From the NCBI RefSeq assembly GCF_027497495.1, contig NZ_CP114205.1, positions 6,076,001 through 6,140,000 on the forward strand: a stretch of DNA of 64,000 nt, given 5' to 3'. Positions 32,691 to 40,387 of this stretch are shown piece by piece; position 1 is the stretch's first letter; each line of letters starts with the position of its first letter. Both the position numbers and the translations under genes were made by a program. The notes under the pieces were generated by a model. The model searched no databases. It had not been told where the DNA came from and saw only the letters and a program-made list of their open reading frames with translations. The stretch comes from Streptomyces tubercidicus (GTDB lineage: Bacteria; Actinomycetota; Actinomycetes; Streptomycetales; Streptomycetaceae).

Positions 32691-33797
32691 ATGCCGTTGA
32701 CCCCCGAGGACGTGCGGAACAAGCAGTTCACGACCGTCCGCCTCCGAGAAGGCTATGACGAGGACGAGGTCGATGCCTTCCTCGATGAGGTCGAAGCCGA
32801 ACTGACCCGGCTCCTGCGGGAGAACGAGGACCTTCGCGCCAAGCTGGCCGCTGCCACCCGCGCCGCCGCGCAGAACCAGCAGCAGCAGGGCATGCGTAAG
32901 GGACCGGACCAGCAGCAGGAGCAGCAGCAGAGGCCCGGGGCACCGGTGCCCGCTGCCATATCCGGTCCGCAGCCGGTGCCGCCGCAGCAGCAGGGGATGG
33001 GTGGACCTCCCCAACTGCCCGGTGGAGCACCTCAGCTGCCTCCTGGTCCCGGTGGTCACGGCCCGCAGGGTCACGGCCCCGGCCCGATGGGCCCCGGTGG
33101 TCCCATGGGCGGCCCGATGGGCGGCCCCGGTGGACCGCAGCTGCCCGGCCCCGGTGGCCAGCAGGGCGGCCCGGGTGGTGACAGCGCGGCGCGCGTGCTG
33201 TCGCTGGCACAGCAGACCGCCGACCAGGCGATCGCGGAGGCCCGTTCCGAGGCCAACAAGATCGTCGGCGAGGCGCGGAGCCGTGCCGAGGGCCTGGAGC
33301 GGGACGCCCGTGCCAAGGCCGATGCGCTGGAGCGGGACGCGCAGGAGAAGCACCGCGTGGCGATGGGCTCGCTGGAGTCGGCCCGCGCGACGCTGGAGCG
33401 CAAGGTCGAGGACCTGCGCGGCTTCGAGCGCGAGTACCGCACGCGGCTGAAGTCCTACCTGGAGAGCCAGCTGCGTCAGCTGGAGAACCAGGCGGACGAC
33501 TCGCTGGCCCCGCCGCGGACCCCGGCGACCGCTTCGCTGCCGCCGTCGCCCTCGATGGCGTCGGCCGGTGCGGGCACCATGGGCGGCAACCACACCATGG
33601 GTGGCGGCCAGTCGATGGGTGGCGGTAACCACTCCATGGCCGGTCAGTCCAGCGGCGGTCCGTCCTACGGCGGTCAGCAGCAGATGTCGCCGGCGATGAC
33701 CCAGCCGATGGCTCCGGTGCGTCCGCAGAGCCCGCAGCCGATGCAGCAGACGCCGTCGCCGATGCGCGGCTTCCTGATCGACGAGGACGACAACTGA
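32691..33797 (+). CDS. divIVA: Polar growth determinant DivIVA
   Basis: Coiled-coil scaffold that marks hyphal tips and branch sites and directs apical wall growth. 368 aa. The lipid-binding N-terminus MPLTPEDVRNKQFTTVRLREGYDEDEVDAFLDEVEAELTRLL (residues 1-42) is diagnostic. A Gln/Gly/Pro-rich linker (about 70-160) separates the first coiled coil from the long second one (LAQQTADQAIAEARSEANKIVGEARSRAEGLERDARAKADALERDAQEKHR through LKSYLESQLRQLENQ). A Met/Gly/Ser-rich tail ends in RGFLIDEDDN. Essential in streptomycetes. It is the last gene of the cluster, followed by the terminator at 33828. Confidence 0.97.
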   Translation: MPLTPEDVRNKQFTTVRLREGYDEDEVDAFLDEVEAELTRLLRENEDLRAKLAAATRAAAQNQQQQGMRKGPDQQQEQQQRPGAPVPAAISGPQPVPPQQQGMGGPPQLPGGAPQLPPGPGGHGPQGHGPGPMGPGGPMGGPMGGPGGPQLPGPGGQQGGPGGDSAARVLSLAQQTADQAIAEARSEANKIVGEARSRAEGLERDARAKADALERDAQEKHRVAMGSLESARATLERKVEDLRGFEREYRTRLKSYLESQLRQLENQADDSLAPPRTPATASLPPSPSMASAGAGTMGGNHTMGGGQSMGGGNHSMAGQSSGGPSYGGQQQMSPAMTQPMAPVRPQSPQPMQQTPSPMRGFLIDEDDN

Positions 33798-33827
33798 CGT
33801 CCGCGTAGCGCGCACAGTCGGCAATCA

Positions 33828-33871
33828 GGGCCGGGCCCCGAAGGAACATTCCTTCGGGGCCCGGCCCTTTT
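33828..33871 (+). terminator. Strong terminator at the end of the dcw cluster
   Basis: GGGCCGGGCCCCGAAGG (33828-33844) pairs perfectly over 17 bp with CCTTCGGGGCCCGGCCC (33851-33867), has a 6-nt loop and is followed by TTTT. It ends the divIVA transcript. Confidence 0.92.
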
Positions 33872-33922
33872 GTGTGGACTTGTCCGCGAGGTGCGACCCG
33901 GTTCGGGGCTCCTGGGACGGCG

Positions 33923-33955
33923 GAGCCCCCCGGCGCACAGTGCGCCGGGGGGCTC
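33923..33955 (-). terminator. Hairpin terminator downstream of ileS
   Basis: GAGCCCCCCGGCGCA (33923-33937) and TGCGCCGGGGGGCTC (33941-33955) form a perfect 15-bp stem with a 3-nt loop. It lies 31 nt beyond the ileS stop on the minus strand; T tracts are lacking. Together with the hairpin at 33828 it insulates divIVA from the convergent ileS. Confidence 0.8.
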
Positions 33956-33985
33956 GTTGTGTCGCGGTGCGCGCCGCGTTCGCGG

Positions 33986-36900
33986 TTACGCCTTGCGGAG
34001 GCGGAAGGTGAGGGCCAGGCTCTCGTCGGTGAACGCGGGGCCGTAGGCGCCGTCCGCCTCGCCGGGGGCGAAGTCGGTGGCGAGCACCTCGTCGGAGATC
34101 AGGCCGGCGTGGTCGGCCAGCGCGGTGCGGACCTCCTCGTCGGTGGACTCCCAGCGCAGCGCGATCCGGTCGGCGACGTCGAGGCCGCTGTTCTTACGGG
34201 CCTCCTGGATCAGCCGGATCGCGTCGCGGGCCAGACCCGCCCGGCGCAGCTCCGGGGTGATCTCCAGGTCGAGGGCGACCGTGGCGCCCGCGTCGGAGGC
34301 CACCGACCAGCCCTCGCGCGGGGTTTCGGTGATGATCACCTCGTCGGGGGCGAGCGAGACGGTCTCGCCGTCCACCTCGACGCTCGCCGTGCCCTCGCGC
34401 AGGGCGAGGGAGAGGGCGGCGGCGTCGGCCGCGGCGACGGCCTTGGCGACCGCCTGGACGCCCTTGCCGAACCGCTTGCCCAGGGCACGGAAGTTCGCCT
34501 TGGCGGTGGTGTCGACCAGGGATCCGCCGACCTCCGCCAGCGAGGCCAGCGAGCTCACATTGAGCTCCTCGGCGATCTGCGCGCGCAGGTCCTCGGTCAG
34601 GTCGGCGAAGCCGTGGGCCGCGACCAGTGCGCGGGACAGCGGCTGGCGGGTCTTCACCCCCGACTCGGCGCGGGTCGCCCGGCCCAGCTCGACCAGCCGG
34701 CGCACCAGTTGCATCCGGCCGGACAGCGCCGGGTCGATCAGCGTCCGGTCCGCGACCGGCCAGTGGGAGAGGTGGACGGAGTCCGGGGCATCCGGGGTGA
34801 CCGGGACGACCAGGTCCTGCCAGACCCGTTCGGTGATGAACGGGGTGAGCGGCGCCATGAGGCGGGTGACGGTCTCGATGACCTCGTGGAGCGTGCGCAG
34901 CGCGGCCGCGTCGCCCTGCCAGAAGCGGCGGCGGGAGCGGCGGACGTACCAGTTGGAGAGGTCGTCGACGAAGGAGGAGAGGGCCTTGCCGGCGCGCTGG
35001 GTGTCGAAGGACTCCAGCGCCTCGGTGACCTGCTCGACCAGGGTGTTGAGCTCACCGAGCAGCCAGCGGTCCAGCAGCGGGCGGTCGGCGGGGGCCGGGT
35101 CCGCCGCGGAGGGCGCCCAGCCGGACGTACGGGCGTAGAGCGCCTGGAAGGCGACGGTGTTCCAGTACGTCAGCAGCGTCTTGCGGACGACTTCCTGGAT
35201 GGTGGAGTGGCCCACCCGGCGGGCGGCCCAGGGGGAGCCGCCGGCGGCCATGAACCAGCGGACCGCGTCGGCGCCGTGCTGGTCCATGAGCGGGATCGGC
35301 TGGAGGGTGTTGCCCAGGTGCTTGGACATCTTCCGGCCGTCCTCGGCGAGGATGTGGCCGAGGCAGACCACGTTCTCGTACGAGGACTTGTCGAAGACGA
35401 GGGTGCCGACGGCCATCAGCGTGTAGAACCAGCCACGGGTCTGGTCGATGGCCTCGGAGATGAACTGCGCCGGGTAGCGCTTCTCGAACAGCTCCTTGTT
35501 GCGGTACGGGTAGCCCCACTGCGCGAACGGCATCGAGCCGGAGTCGTACCAGGCGTCGATGACCTCGGGGACGCGGGTGGCGGTGAGCGCGCAGCCCTCG
35601 TGGGAGCAGGTGAAGGTGACCGCGTCGATGTACGGGCGGTGCGGGTCCAGGTCGGACTGGTCGGTGCCGGTCAGCTCGGTCAGCTCGGTGAGCGAGCCGA
35701 CGCAGGTGAGGTGGTCCTCCTCGCAGCGCCAGATGGGCAGCGGGGTGCCCCAGTAGCGGTTGCGGGACAGCGCCCAGTCGATGTTGTTGTTGAGCCAGTC
35801 GCCGAAGCGGCCGTGCTTGACCGACTCCGGGAACCAGTTGGTGTGCTCGTTCTCCCGCAGCAGGGCGTCCTTGATCGCGGTGGTGCGGATGTACCACGAC
35901 GGCTGGGCGTAGTAGAGCAGCGCGGTGTGGCAGCGCCAGCAGTGCGGGTAGCTGTGCTCGTAGGCCAGGTGCCGGAAGAGCAGACCCCGGGAGTCCAGGT
36001 CGGCGACCAGTGCCTCGTCGGCCTTCTTGAAGAACTGGCCGCCCACCAGGGCCAGTTGCTCCTCGAAGGTGCCGTCCGGGCGGACCGGGTTGATCACCGG
36101 CAGGCCGTACGCCTTGCAGGTCTTGAGGTCGTCCTCACCGAAGGCCGGAGCCTGGTGGACCAGGCCGGTGCCGTCGTCGGTGGTGACGTACTCGGCGTTG
36201 ACGACGATGTTGGCGCCGTCGAGTTCGACGAGGCCGAAGGGGCGCTCGTAGGCCCAGCGCTCCATCTCGCGGCCGGTGAACGACTCGCCGGTGGCGGTCC
36301 AGCCCTCGCCCAGTGCCTTCTCCAGCAGCGGCTCGGCGACGACCAGCTGCTCATTGCCGTCGGTGGCGACGACATAGGTGACGTCGGGGTGCGCGGCGAC
36401 GGCCGTGTTGGACACCAGGGTCCAGGGGGTGGTCGTCCAGATGAGCAGCGCGGCCCGGCCGGCCAGCGGGCCGGAGGTCAGCGGCAGGCGGACGAAGACC
36501 GAGGGGTCGACGACGTTCTCGTAGCCCTGGGCCAGCTCGTGGTCCGACAGGCCGGTGCCGCAGCGGGGGCACCAGGGGGCGACGCGGTGGTCCTGGACCA
36601 GCAGGCCCTTGGTGAAGATCTCCTTCAGCGACCACCACACCGACTCGATGTAGTCGGGGTCCATCGTGCGGTACGGGGCGTCCAGGTCGGTCCAGTAGCC
36701 CATGCGGGTCGTGAGCTCGGCGAAGGCGTCGGTGTGGCGGGTCACCGACTCCCGGCACTTGGCGTTGAACTCGGCGATGCCGTACGCCTCGATGTCCTTC
36801 TTGCCGTTGAAGCCCAGCTCCTTCTCCACGGCCAGCTCGACCGGGAGGCCGTGGCAGTCCCAGCCGGCCTTGCGGTCGACGTGGTAGCCCTGCATCGTGC

Positions 36901-37129
36901 GGAACCGGGGGAAGACGTCCTTGAAGACGCGCGCCTCGATGTGATGCGCGCCGGGCATGCCGTTGGCGGTCGGGGGGCCCTCGTAGAAGACCCACTCGGG
37001 CCGGCCCTCGGACTGCTGGAGGGTACGGGCGAAGACCTTCTGCTCCTGCCAGAAATCGAGCACGGCGTGCTCAAGGGCGGGCAGGTCTACCTGGGCGGGT
37101 ACCTGGCGATACTGGGGCTGCGGACTCAT
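33986..37129 (-). CDS. ileS: Isoleucyl-tRNA synthetase IleRS (type 2, eukaryote-like)
   Basis: Charges tRNA-Ile. 1047 aa from ATG 37129, which has GGAGGAAG upstream; eight more residues from 37153 are unlikely. Class I signatures: the HIGH-equivalent PTANGMPGAHHIEAR and the KMSKS-equivalent KMSKHLGN. Both have the form seen in the eukaryote-like IleRS2 clade, which is associated with natural mupirocin tolerance. The CP1 editing domain occupies the middle (TTTPWTLVSNTAVAAHPDVTYVV), with GWDCHGLPVE before it. The anticodon-binding domain contains SNWYVRRSRRRFW. A T-box leader lies upstream, so expression should respond to uncharged tRNA-Ile. Confidence 0.97.
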   Translation of the reverse strand: MSPQPQYRQVPAQVDLPALEHAVLDFWQEQKVFARTLQQSEGRPEWVFYEGPPTANGMPGAHHIEARVFKDVFPRFRTMQGYHVDRKAGWDCHGLPVELAVEKELGFNGKKDIEAYGIAEFNAKCRESVTRHTDAFAELTTRMGYWTDLDAPYRTMDPDYIESVWWSLKEIFTKGLLVQDHRVAPWCPRCGTGLSDHELAQGYENVVDPSVFVRLPLTSGPLAGRAALLIWTTTPWTLVSNTAVAAHPDVTYVVATDGNEQLVVAEPLLEKALGEGWTATGESFTGREMERWAYERPFGLVELDGANIVVNAEYVTTDDGTGLVHQAPAFGEDDLKTCKAYGLPVINPVRPDGTFEEQLALVGGQFFKKADEALVADLDSRGLLFRHLAYEHSYPHCWRCHTALLYYAQPSWYIRTTAIKDALLRENEHTNWFPESVKHGRFGDWLNNNIDWALSRNRYWGTPLPIWRCEEDHLTCVGSLTELTELTGTDQSDLDPHRPYIDAVTFTCSHEGCALTATRVPEVIDAWYDSGSMPFAQWGYPYRNKELFEKRYPAQFISEAIDQTRGWFYTLMAVGTLVFDKSSYENVVCLGHILAEDGRKMSKHLGNTLQPIPLMDQHGADAVRWFMAAGGSPWAARRVGHSTIQEVVRKTLLTYWNTVAFQALYARTSGWAPSAADPAPADRPLLDRWLLGELNTLVEQVTEALESFDTQRAGKALSSFVDDLSNWYVRRSRRRFWQGDAAALRTLHEVIETVTRLMAPLTPFITERVWQDLVVPVTPDAPDSVHLSHWPVADRTLIDPALSGRMQLVRRLVELGRATRAESGVKTRQPLSRALVAAHGFADLTEDLRAQIAEELNVSSLASLAEVGGSLVDTTAKANFRALGKRFGKGVQAVAKAVAAADAAALSLALREGTASVEVDGETVSLAPDEVIITETPREGWSVASDAGATVALDLEITPELRRAGLARDAIRLIQEARKNSGLDVADRIALRWESTDEEVRTALADHAGLISDEVLATDFAPGEADGAYGPAFTDESLALTFRLRKA

Positions 37130-37442
37130 CGGGGGCTTCCTCCGGCGGGACACCTGCTGCGTTCTCCGTCCGGAGGGACGAGAGCCTGGGCTCCCGCGGT
37201 ACCACCCTCCTTGGCGGTGCGCTGCCGCACCGCCCCCTCATTGGGGTCGCGCTGCCGGTTCTACTCGCCTTGGGGGCCGAGGCCCGTGGGCGGCGCCCAC
37301 TGTCCCATGCCCGTGGGCGGAGCCCACTGTCCAACGCCTTCTTCCGGCGGCTCCGGGGTGATTTTCGCGTCGTGCACACCCCCGGGCTCCCACCGTCCCC
37401 GGGTCGCTGCTGGCTGCGTTCGGCGCTACTCGTCCCATCAAT
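37130..37442 (-). ncRNA. T-box riboswitch leader of ileS
   Basis: On the minus strand the T-box core GGGTGGTACCGCGGG lies at 37193-37207, followed by a CGTCCCTCC element at 37173-37181, the canonical T-box/antiterminator pieces. The 5' end (about 37442) has the stem I sequence GATGGGACGAGTAGC. The probable specifier is ATC (37360-37362) in the context CGAAAATCACC, matching isoleucine. No U-rich terminator follows, and the ileS ribosome binding site (37136-37143) is close. It is therefore probably a translational T-box, as in other actinobacterial ileS genes. Two tandem hairpin copies lie at 37283-37332. Confidence 0.92.
37283..37332 (-). repeat. Tandemly duplicated hairpin inside the T-box leader
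   Basis: The 23-nt unit beginning cccgtgggcgg and ending gcccactgtcc occurs at 37283-37305 and 37310-37332, differing at one base (period 27). Each copy folds as GTGGGC-3nt-GCCCAC. The pair lies between the specifier stem and the T-box core. Confidence 0.85.
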
Positions 37443-37781
37443 GCCTGTCGCTGGGGCCAGTGTACGGGGCGGCGCCGACAGCGGCCGACCGGATTTCCGC
37501 GGCGGGGACGGGACCCGGCGCAGAGCGTCGTACGGGGTGGTCCGGGCGGTCGCCGCGCCGTGCGCCTGCCCCGCGTGATGACCCGAATGCCGCTGTCCGG
37601 CTGCCCCTCCCACGGGCGGATTCGTCCGGTGGGGGAGCGGGCACAACCCAGGCGAACCGCACTTCCGGGCCGGGCGCCGGGGTCCGAAGGGCGGTGCGTC
37701 CCGTTGCCGAGTGGCGTTGGGCGATTTATCGTTCCCGTCACGATTCGCGAACAAAGTCACATATGTGAAGGGGTCGCGGCC
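37443..37781. promoter_or_regulatory. Divergent promoter region, ileS / dksA-like gene
   Basis: The stretch between the T-box 5' end and the plus-strand zinc-finger gene, about 340 nt, with no convincing gene. It ends in a less GC-rich segment (gatttatcgttcccgtcacg) carrying a perfect 12-bp palindrome, TCACATATGTGA (37757-37768), 13 nt before the ATG at 37782. The palindrome is likely an operator for the plus-strand gene. Confidence 0.5.
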
Positions 37782-38555
37782 ATGGTGGCGAAAAAGACCG
37801 CCGCGGAGAAGAGCACGACGCCCGCCGACGAGGCCGTCGCGAAGCAGTCTGCAGCGAAGAAGTCAGCTCCGAAGAAGGCCGCGGCCAAGAAGACGGCCGC
37901 GGGCACGGCCACGCCGAAGAAGGCGACGGCCCGGAAGGCGGCACCGCAACGGGCCGCCGCGAAGAAGACGGCGGCGAAGAAGACGGTGGTGAAGAAGACG
38001 GCGGCGAAGAAGGCCGCGAAGAAGGCTCCGGCCGAAAAGGCCGCGGTGCCCGCTAAGAAGACGGGAGCCAAGACGGTGGTGGCGAAGAAGACCCCGGCCA
38101 CATCGGCCACGGCGCACGGCAAGGACTCCGCGGTGCCGATGGCCCGGGTGGCCGCGGCGCCGGGCGAGCTCGCCGTACGGCCCGGTGAGGATCCCTGGAC
38201 GCCGGAGGAGGTCGCCGAGGCCCGGACCGAGCTGATGGAGGAGACCGCGCGGCTGCGGATGGAGATCGTCTCGGCCGAGGACGCCATCGCCGGGCTGATG
38301 CGGGACTCCGGGGACGGCGCGGGCGACGACGAGGCCGACACCGGCAGCAAGAACATCACCCGCGAACACGAGCTGGCGCTCGCCTCCAATGCCCGCGAGA
38401 TGCTGCACCAGACCGAACGGGCCCTCGGCCGGCTGGACGCGGGCACCTACGGGCTGTGCGAGAACTGCGGCAACCCCATCGGCAAGGCGCGGATGCAGGC
38501 CTTCCCGCGCGCCACGCTCTGCGTGGAGTGCAAACAGCAGCAGGAGCGCCGCTGA
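37782..38555 (+). CDS. TraR/DksA-type zinc-finger protein with histone H1-like tail
   Basis: A 257-aa two-part protein. Residues 1 to about 115 are Lys/Ala repeats (AAKK, KKTAAKK, AKKAP) like histone H1 or HU C-tails, suggesting nucleic-acid binding. The rest is a DksA/TraR domain: PWTPEEVAEARTELMEETARLRMEI coiled coil with the acidic DSGDGAGDDEADTGS loop, LGRLDAGTYGLCENCGNPIGKARMQAFPRATLCVECKQ. The zinc finger is C-x2-C-x17-C-x2-C. DksA-like proteins bind RNA polymerase via the secondary channel; whether this one does is inference. ATG 37782 was chosen as the first start of the Lys/Ala frame. lspA follows after 120 nt. Confidence 0.9.
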   Translation: MVAKKTAAEKSTTPADEAVAKQSAAKKSAPKKAAAKKTAAGTATPKKATARKAAPQRAAAKKTAAKKTVVKKTAAKKAAKKAPAEKAAVPAKKTGAKTVVAKKTPATSATAHGKDSAVPMARVAAAPGELAVRPGEDPWTPEEVAEARTELMEETARLRMEIVSAEDAIAGLMRDSGDGAGDDEADTGSKNITREHELALASNAREMLHQTERALGRLDAGTYGLCENCGNPIGKARMQAFPRATLCVECKQQQERR

Positions 38556-38675
38556 GGCGGCGGGCGGTGGCGCGGACGGTACCCGTATCGCTCGCGCCCG
38601 TACGCCTGTGCCGTACTCTCGTGGTTCAGCCGGGCACGGCCCGGCCGGGGACACAACGGGCTGAGGGACTCACAC

Positions 38676-39278
38676 GTGGCAGAGGCGGAACGCATCACCG
38701 GTACGCCGGAACCCGGACCGGGTACCGGAGCGGATCCCGCGACGGGGTCCGAAGGGGGAGGTCCGGTGCGGCCGGAGCAGGGCAAGGGCCGCGGGAAGCG
38801 GCGGATCGCCGCGCTGCTCGTGGTCGCGCTGTTCGTCTACCTGCTCGACCTGGGCAGCAAGCTCCTCGTGGTCGCGAAGCTGGAGCACCATGCGCCCATC
38901 GAGGTGATCGGGACGCTGCTGCGGTTCACGGTGATCCGTAACCGCGGCGCCGCGTTCGGCATGGGCGAGGCGCTGACGATCTTCCTCACCATCATCGCGG
39001 CGGCCGTGATCCTGGTCATCTTCCGGATCGCCCGCAAGCTCTACAGCCTGCCCTGGGCGATCGCGCTCGGGCTGCTGCTCGGTGGCGCCTTCGGCAATCT
39101 CACCGACCGGATCTTCCGCGCGCCGGGCGTCTTCGAGGGCGCGGTGGTCGACTTCATCGCCCCGGCGCACTTCGCGGTCTTCAACCTCGCCGACTCCGCG
39201 ATCGTCTGCGGCGGGGTGCTGATCGTGATCCTGTCCTTCCGGGGGCTGGACCCCGACGGGACCGTGCACAAGGACTGA
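38676..39278 (+). CDS. lspA: Lipoprotein signal peptidase LspA (signal peptidase II)
   Basis: Membrane aspartyl protease that removes signal peptides of diacylglyceryl-prolipoproteins. 200 aa from GTG 38676: an acidic/Gly/Pro-rich N-terminal extension of about 45 residues not seen in short homologues, then four helices. Motifs: FVYLLDLGSKLLVV, IRNRGAAFGMGEALTIF, GGAFGNLTDRIFRAPGVFEGAVVDFI and FNLADSAIVCGGVLIVI. The catalytic aspartates are in GNLTDR and FNLADS. A -10-like CGTACTCTC lies about 60 nt upstream. The neighbouring rluD-type gene follows, a very common lspA-rluD pairing. Confidence 0.95.
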   Translation: MAEAERITGTPEPGPGTGADPATGSEGGGPVRPEQGKGRGKRRIAALLVVALFVYLLDLGSKLLVVAKLEHHAPIEVIGTLLRFTVIRNRGAAFGMGEALTIFLTIIAAAVILVIFRIARKLYSLPWAIALGLLLGGAFGNLTDRIFRAPGVFEGAVVDFIAPAHFAVFNLADSAIVCGGVLIVILSFRGLDPDGTVHKD

Positions 39279-39348
39279 TCCGGGCCGTCCGTCCGCCCGG
39301 CCCCGGCCGCCGGGCAGGACACCATGGTGGGACTGCCATACTCGTGGG

Positions 39349-40290
39349 GTGAGCACCATTCCCGAGATCCGCACCCTGCCCGTACCGGACGGCCTGGAGG
39401 GCGAGCGCGTCGACGCCGCGCTGGCCCGGATGTTCGGCTTCTCCCGTACGAAGGCGGCCGAACTCGCCGGCGCCGGAAAGGTCCGGGTCGACGGATCCGA
39501 GGTGATGAAGTCGGAGCGGGTGCACGGCGGCGCGTGGCTGGAGGTCGAGATGCCGCAGGCCGCGCCGCCCGTCGAGATCGTCGCCGAGCCCGTCGAGGGC
39601 ATGGAGATCGTGCATGACGACGACGACATCGTCGTGATCATGAAGCCGGTCGGGGTGGCCGCGCACCCGAGCCCCGGCTGGACCGGAACGACCGTCATCG
39701 GCGGGCTGGCCGCGGCCGGCTACCGCATCTCCACCTCCGGCGCCGCCGAGCGCCAGGGCATCGTGCACCGCCTCGACGTCGGCACCTCCGGCCTGATGGT
39801 GGTCGCCAAGTCCGAGCGCGCCTACACCCTGCTCAAGCAGCAGTTCCGCGAGCGGACGGTCGACAAGCGCTACCACTCCCTGGTCCAGGGCCACCCGGAC
39901 CCGATGAGCGGCACCATCGACGCCCCCATCGGCCGCCACCCCCAGCACGACTACAAGTGGGCGGTCACCGCCGAGGGCAAGCCGTCGGTCACGCACTACG
40001 ACCTGATCGAGGCGTTCCGCGCGGCCAGCCTGCTCGACATCAAGCTGGAGACCGGCCGCACCCACCAGATCCGGGTGCACATGGCCGCGCACCGCCACCC
40101 CTGCGTCGGCGATCTGACCTATGGCGCGGACCCCACGCTCGCCAAGCGGCTGGGCGTCGGACGGCAGTGGCTGCACGCGGTCCGGCTGGGCTTCGAGCAC
40201 CCCTCGGACGGCCGCTGGGTCGAGTTCGAGAGCGGCTACCCCGACGATCTGCAGCGCGCCCTGGACACCGTCCGGGACGAGAGCAGCTGA
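39349..40290 (+). CDS. RluA/RluD family pseudouridine synthase
   Basis: Isomerises uridines in 23S rRNA (RluD-like). 313 aa: S4 RNA-binding domain at residues 16-65 (GLEGERVDAALARMFGFSRTKAAELAGAGKVRVDGSEVMKSERVHGG), then the synthase domain with VVIMKPVGVAAHPSPGW and the catalytic-Asp motif GIVHRLDVGTSGLMVVAKS. KRYHSLVQGHPDP and ETGRTHQIRVHMAAHRHPCVGDLTYG are also typical. The GTG at 39349 is only a few nucleotides after a -10-like CATACTCGTGG, so it may be leaderless. lspA lies directly upstream. Confidence 0.93.
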   Translation: MSTIPEIRTLPVPDGLEGERVDAALARMFGFSRTKAAELAGAGKVRVDGSEVMKSERVHGGAWLEVEMPQAAPPVEIVAEPVEGMEIVHDDDDIVVIMKPVGVAAHPSPGWTGTTVIGGLAAAGYRISTSGAAERQGIVHRLDVGTSGLMVVAKSERAYTLLKQQFRERTVDKRYHSLVQGHPDPMSGTIDAPIGRHPQHDYKWAVTAEGKPSVTHYDLIEAFRAASLLDIKLETGRTHQIRVHMAAHRHPCVGDLTYGADPTLAKRLGVGRQWLHAVRLGFEHPSDGRWVEFESGYPDDLQRALDTVRDESS

Positions 40291-40387
40291 CGCGGCGGCG
40301 TCCGGGGCGCCGCCACGGCGGGCCGCCGGACGCTTCGTGGCAGGCTGGGGGCGGACAATGACCGGATCCGACCCCGGAGCGTAGCGA

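Noticed and set aside
33872..37768. Plus-strand open frame of about 1300 codons opposite ileS
   Set aside because: Antisense shadow of a high-GC gene: Gly/Arg/Val/Asp-rich low-complexity translation, no domain signature, and the minus strand encodes an intact IleRS.
37757..37768. Crp/Fnr-type binding site
   Set aside because: Half-site order is reversed (TCACA then TGTGA) with almost no spacer, unlike TGTGA-N6-TCACA.
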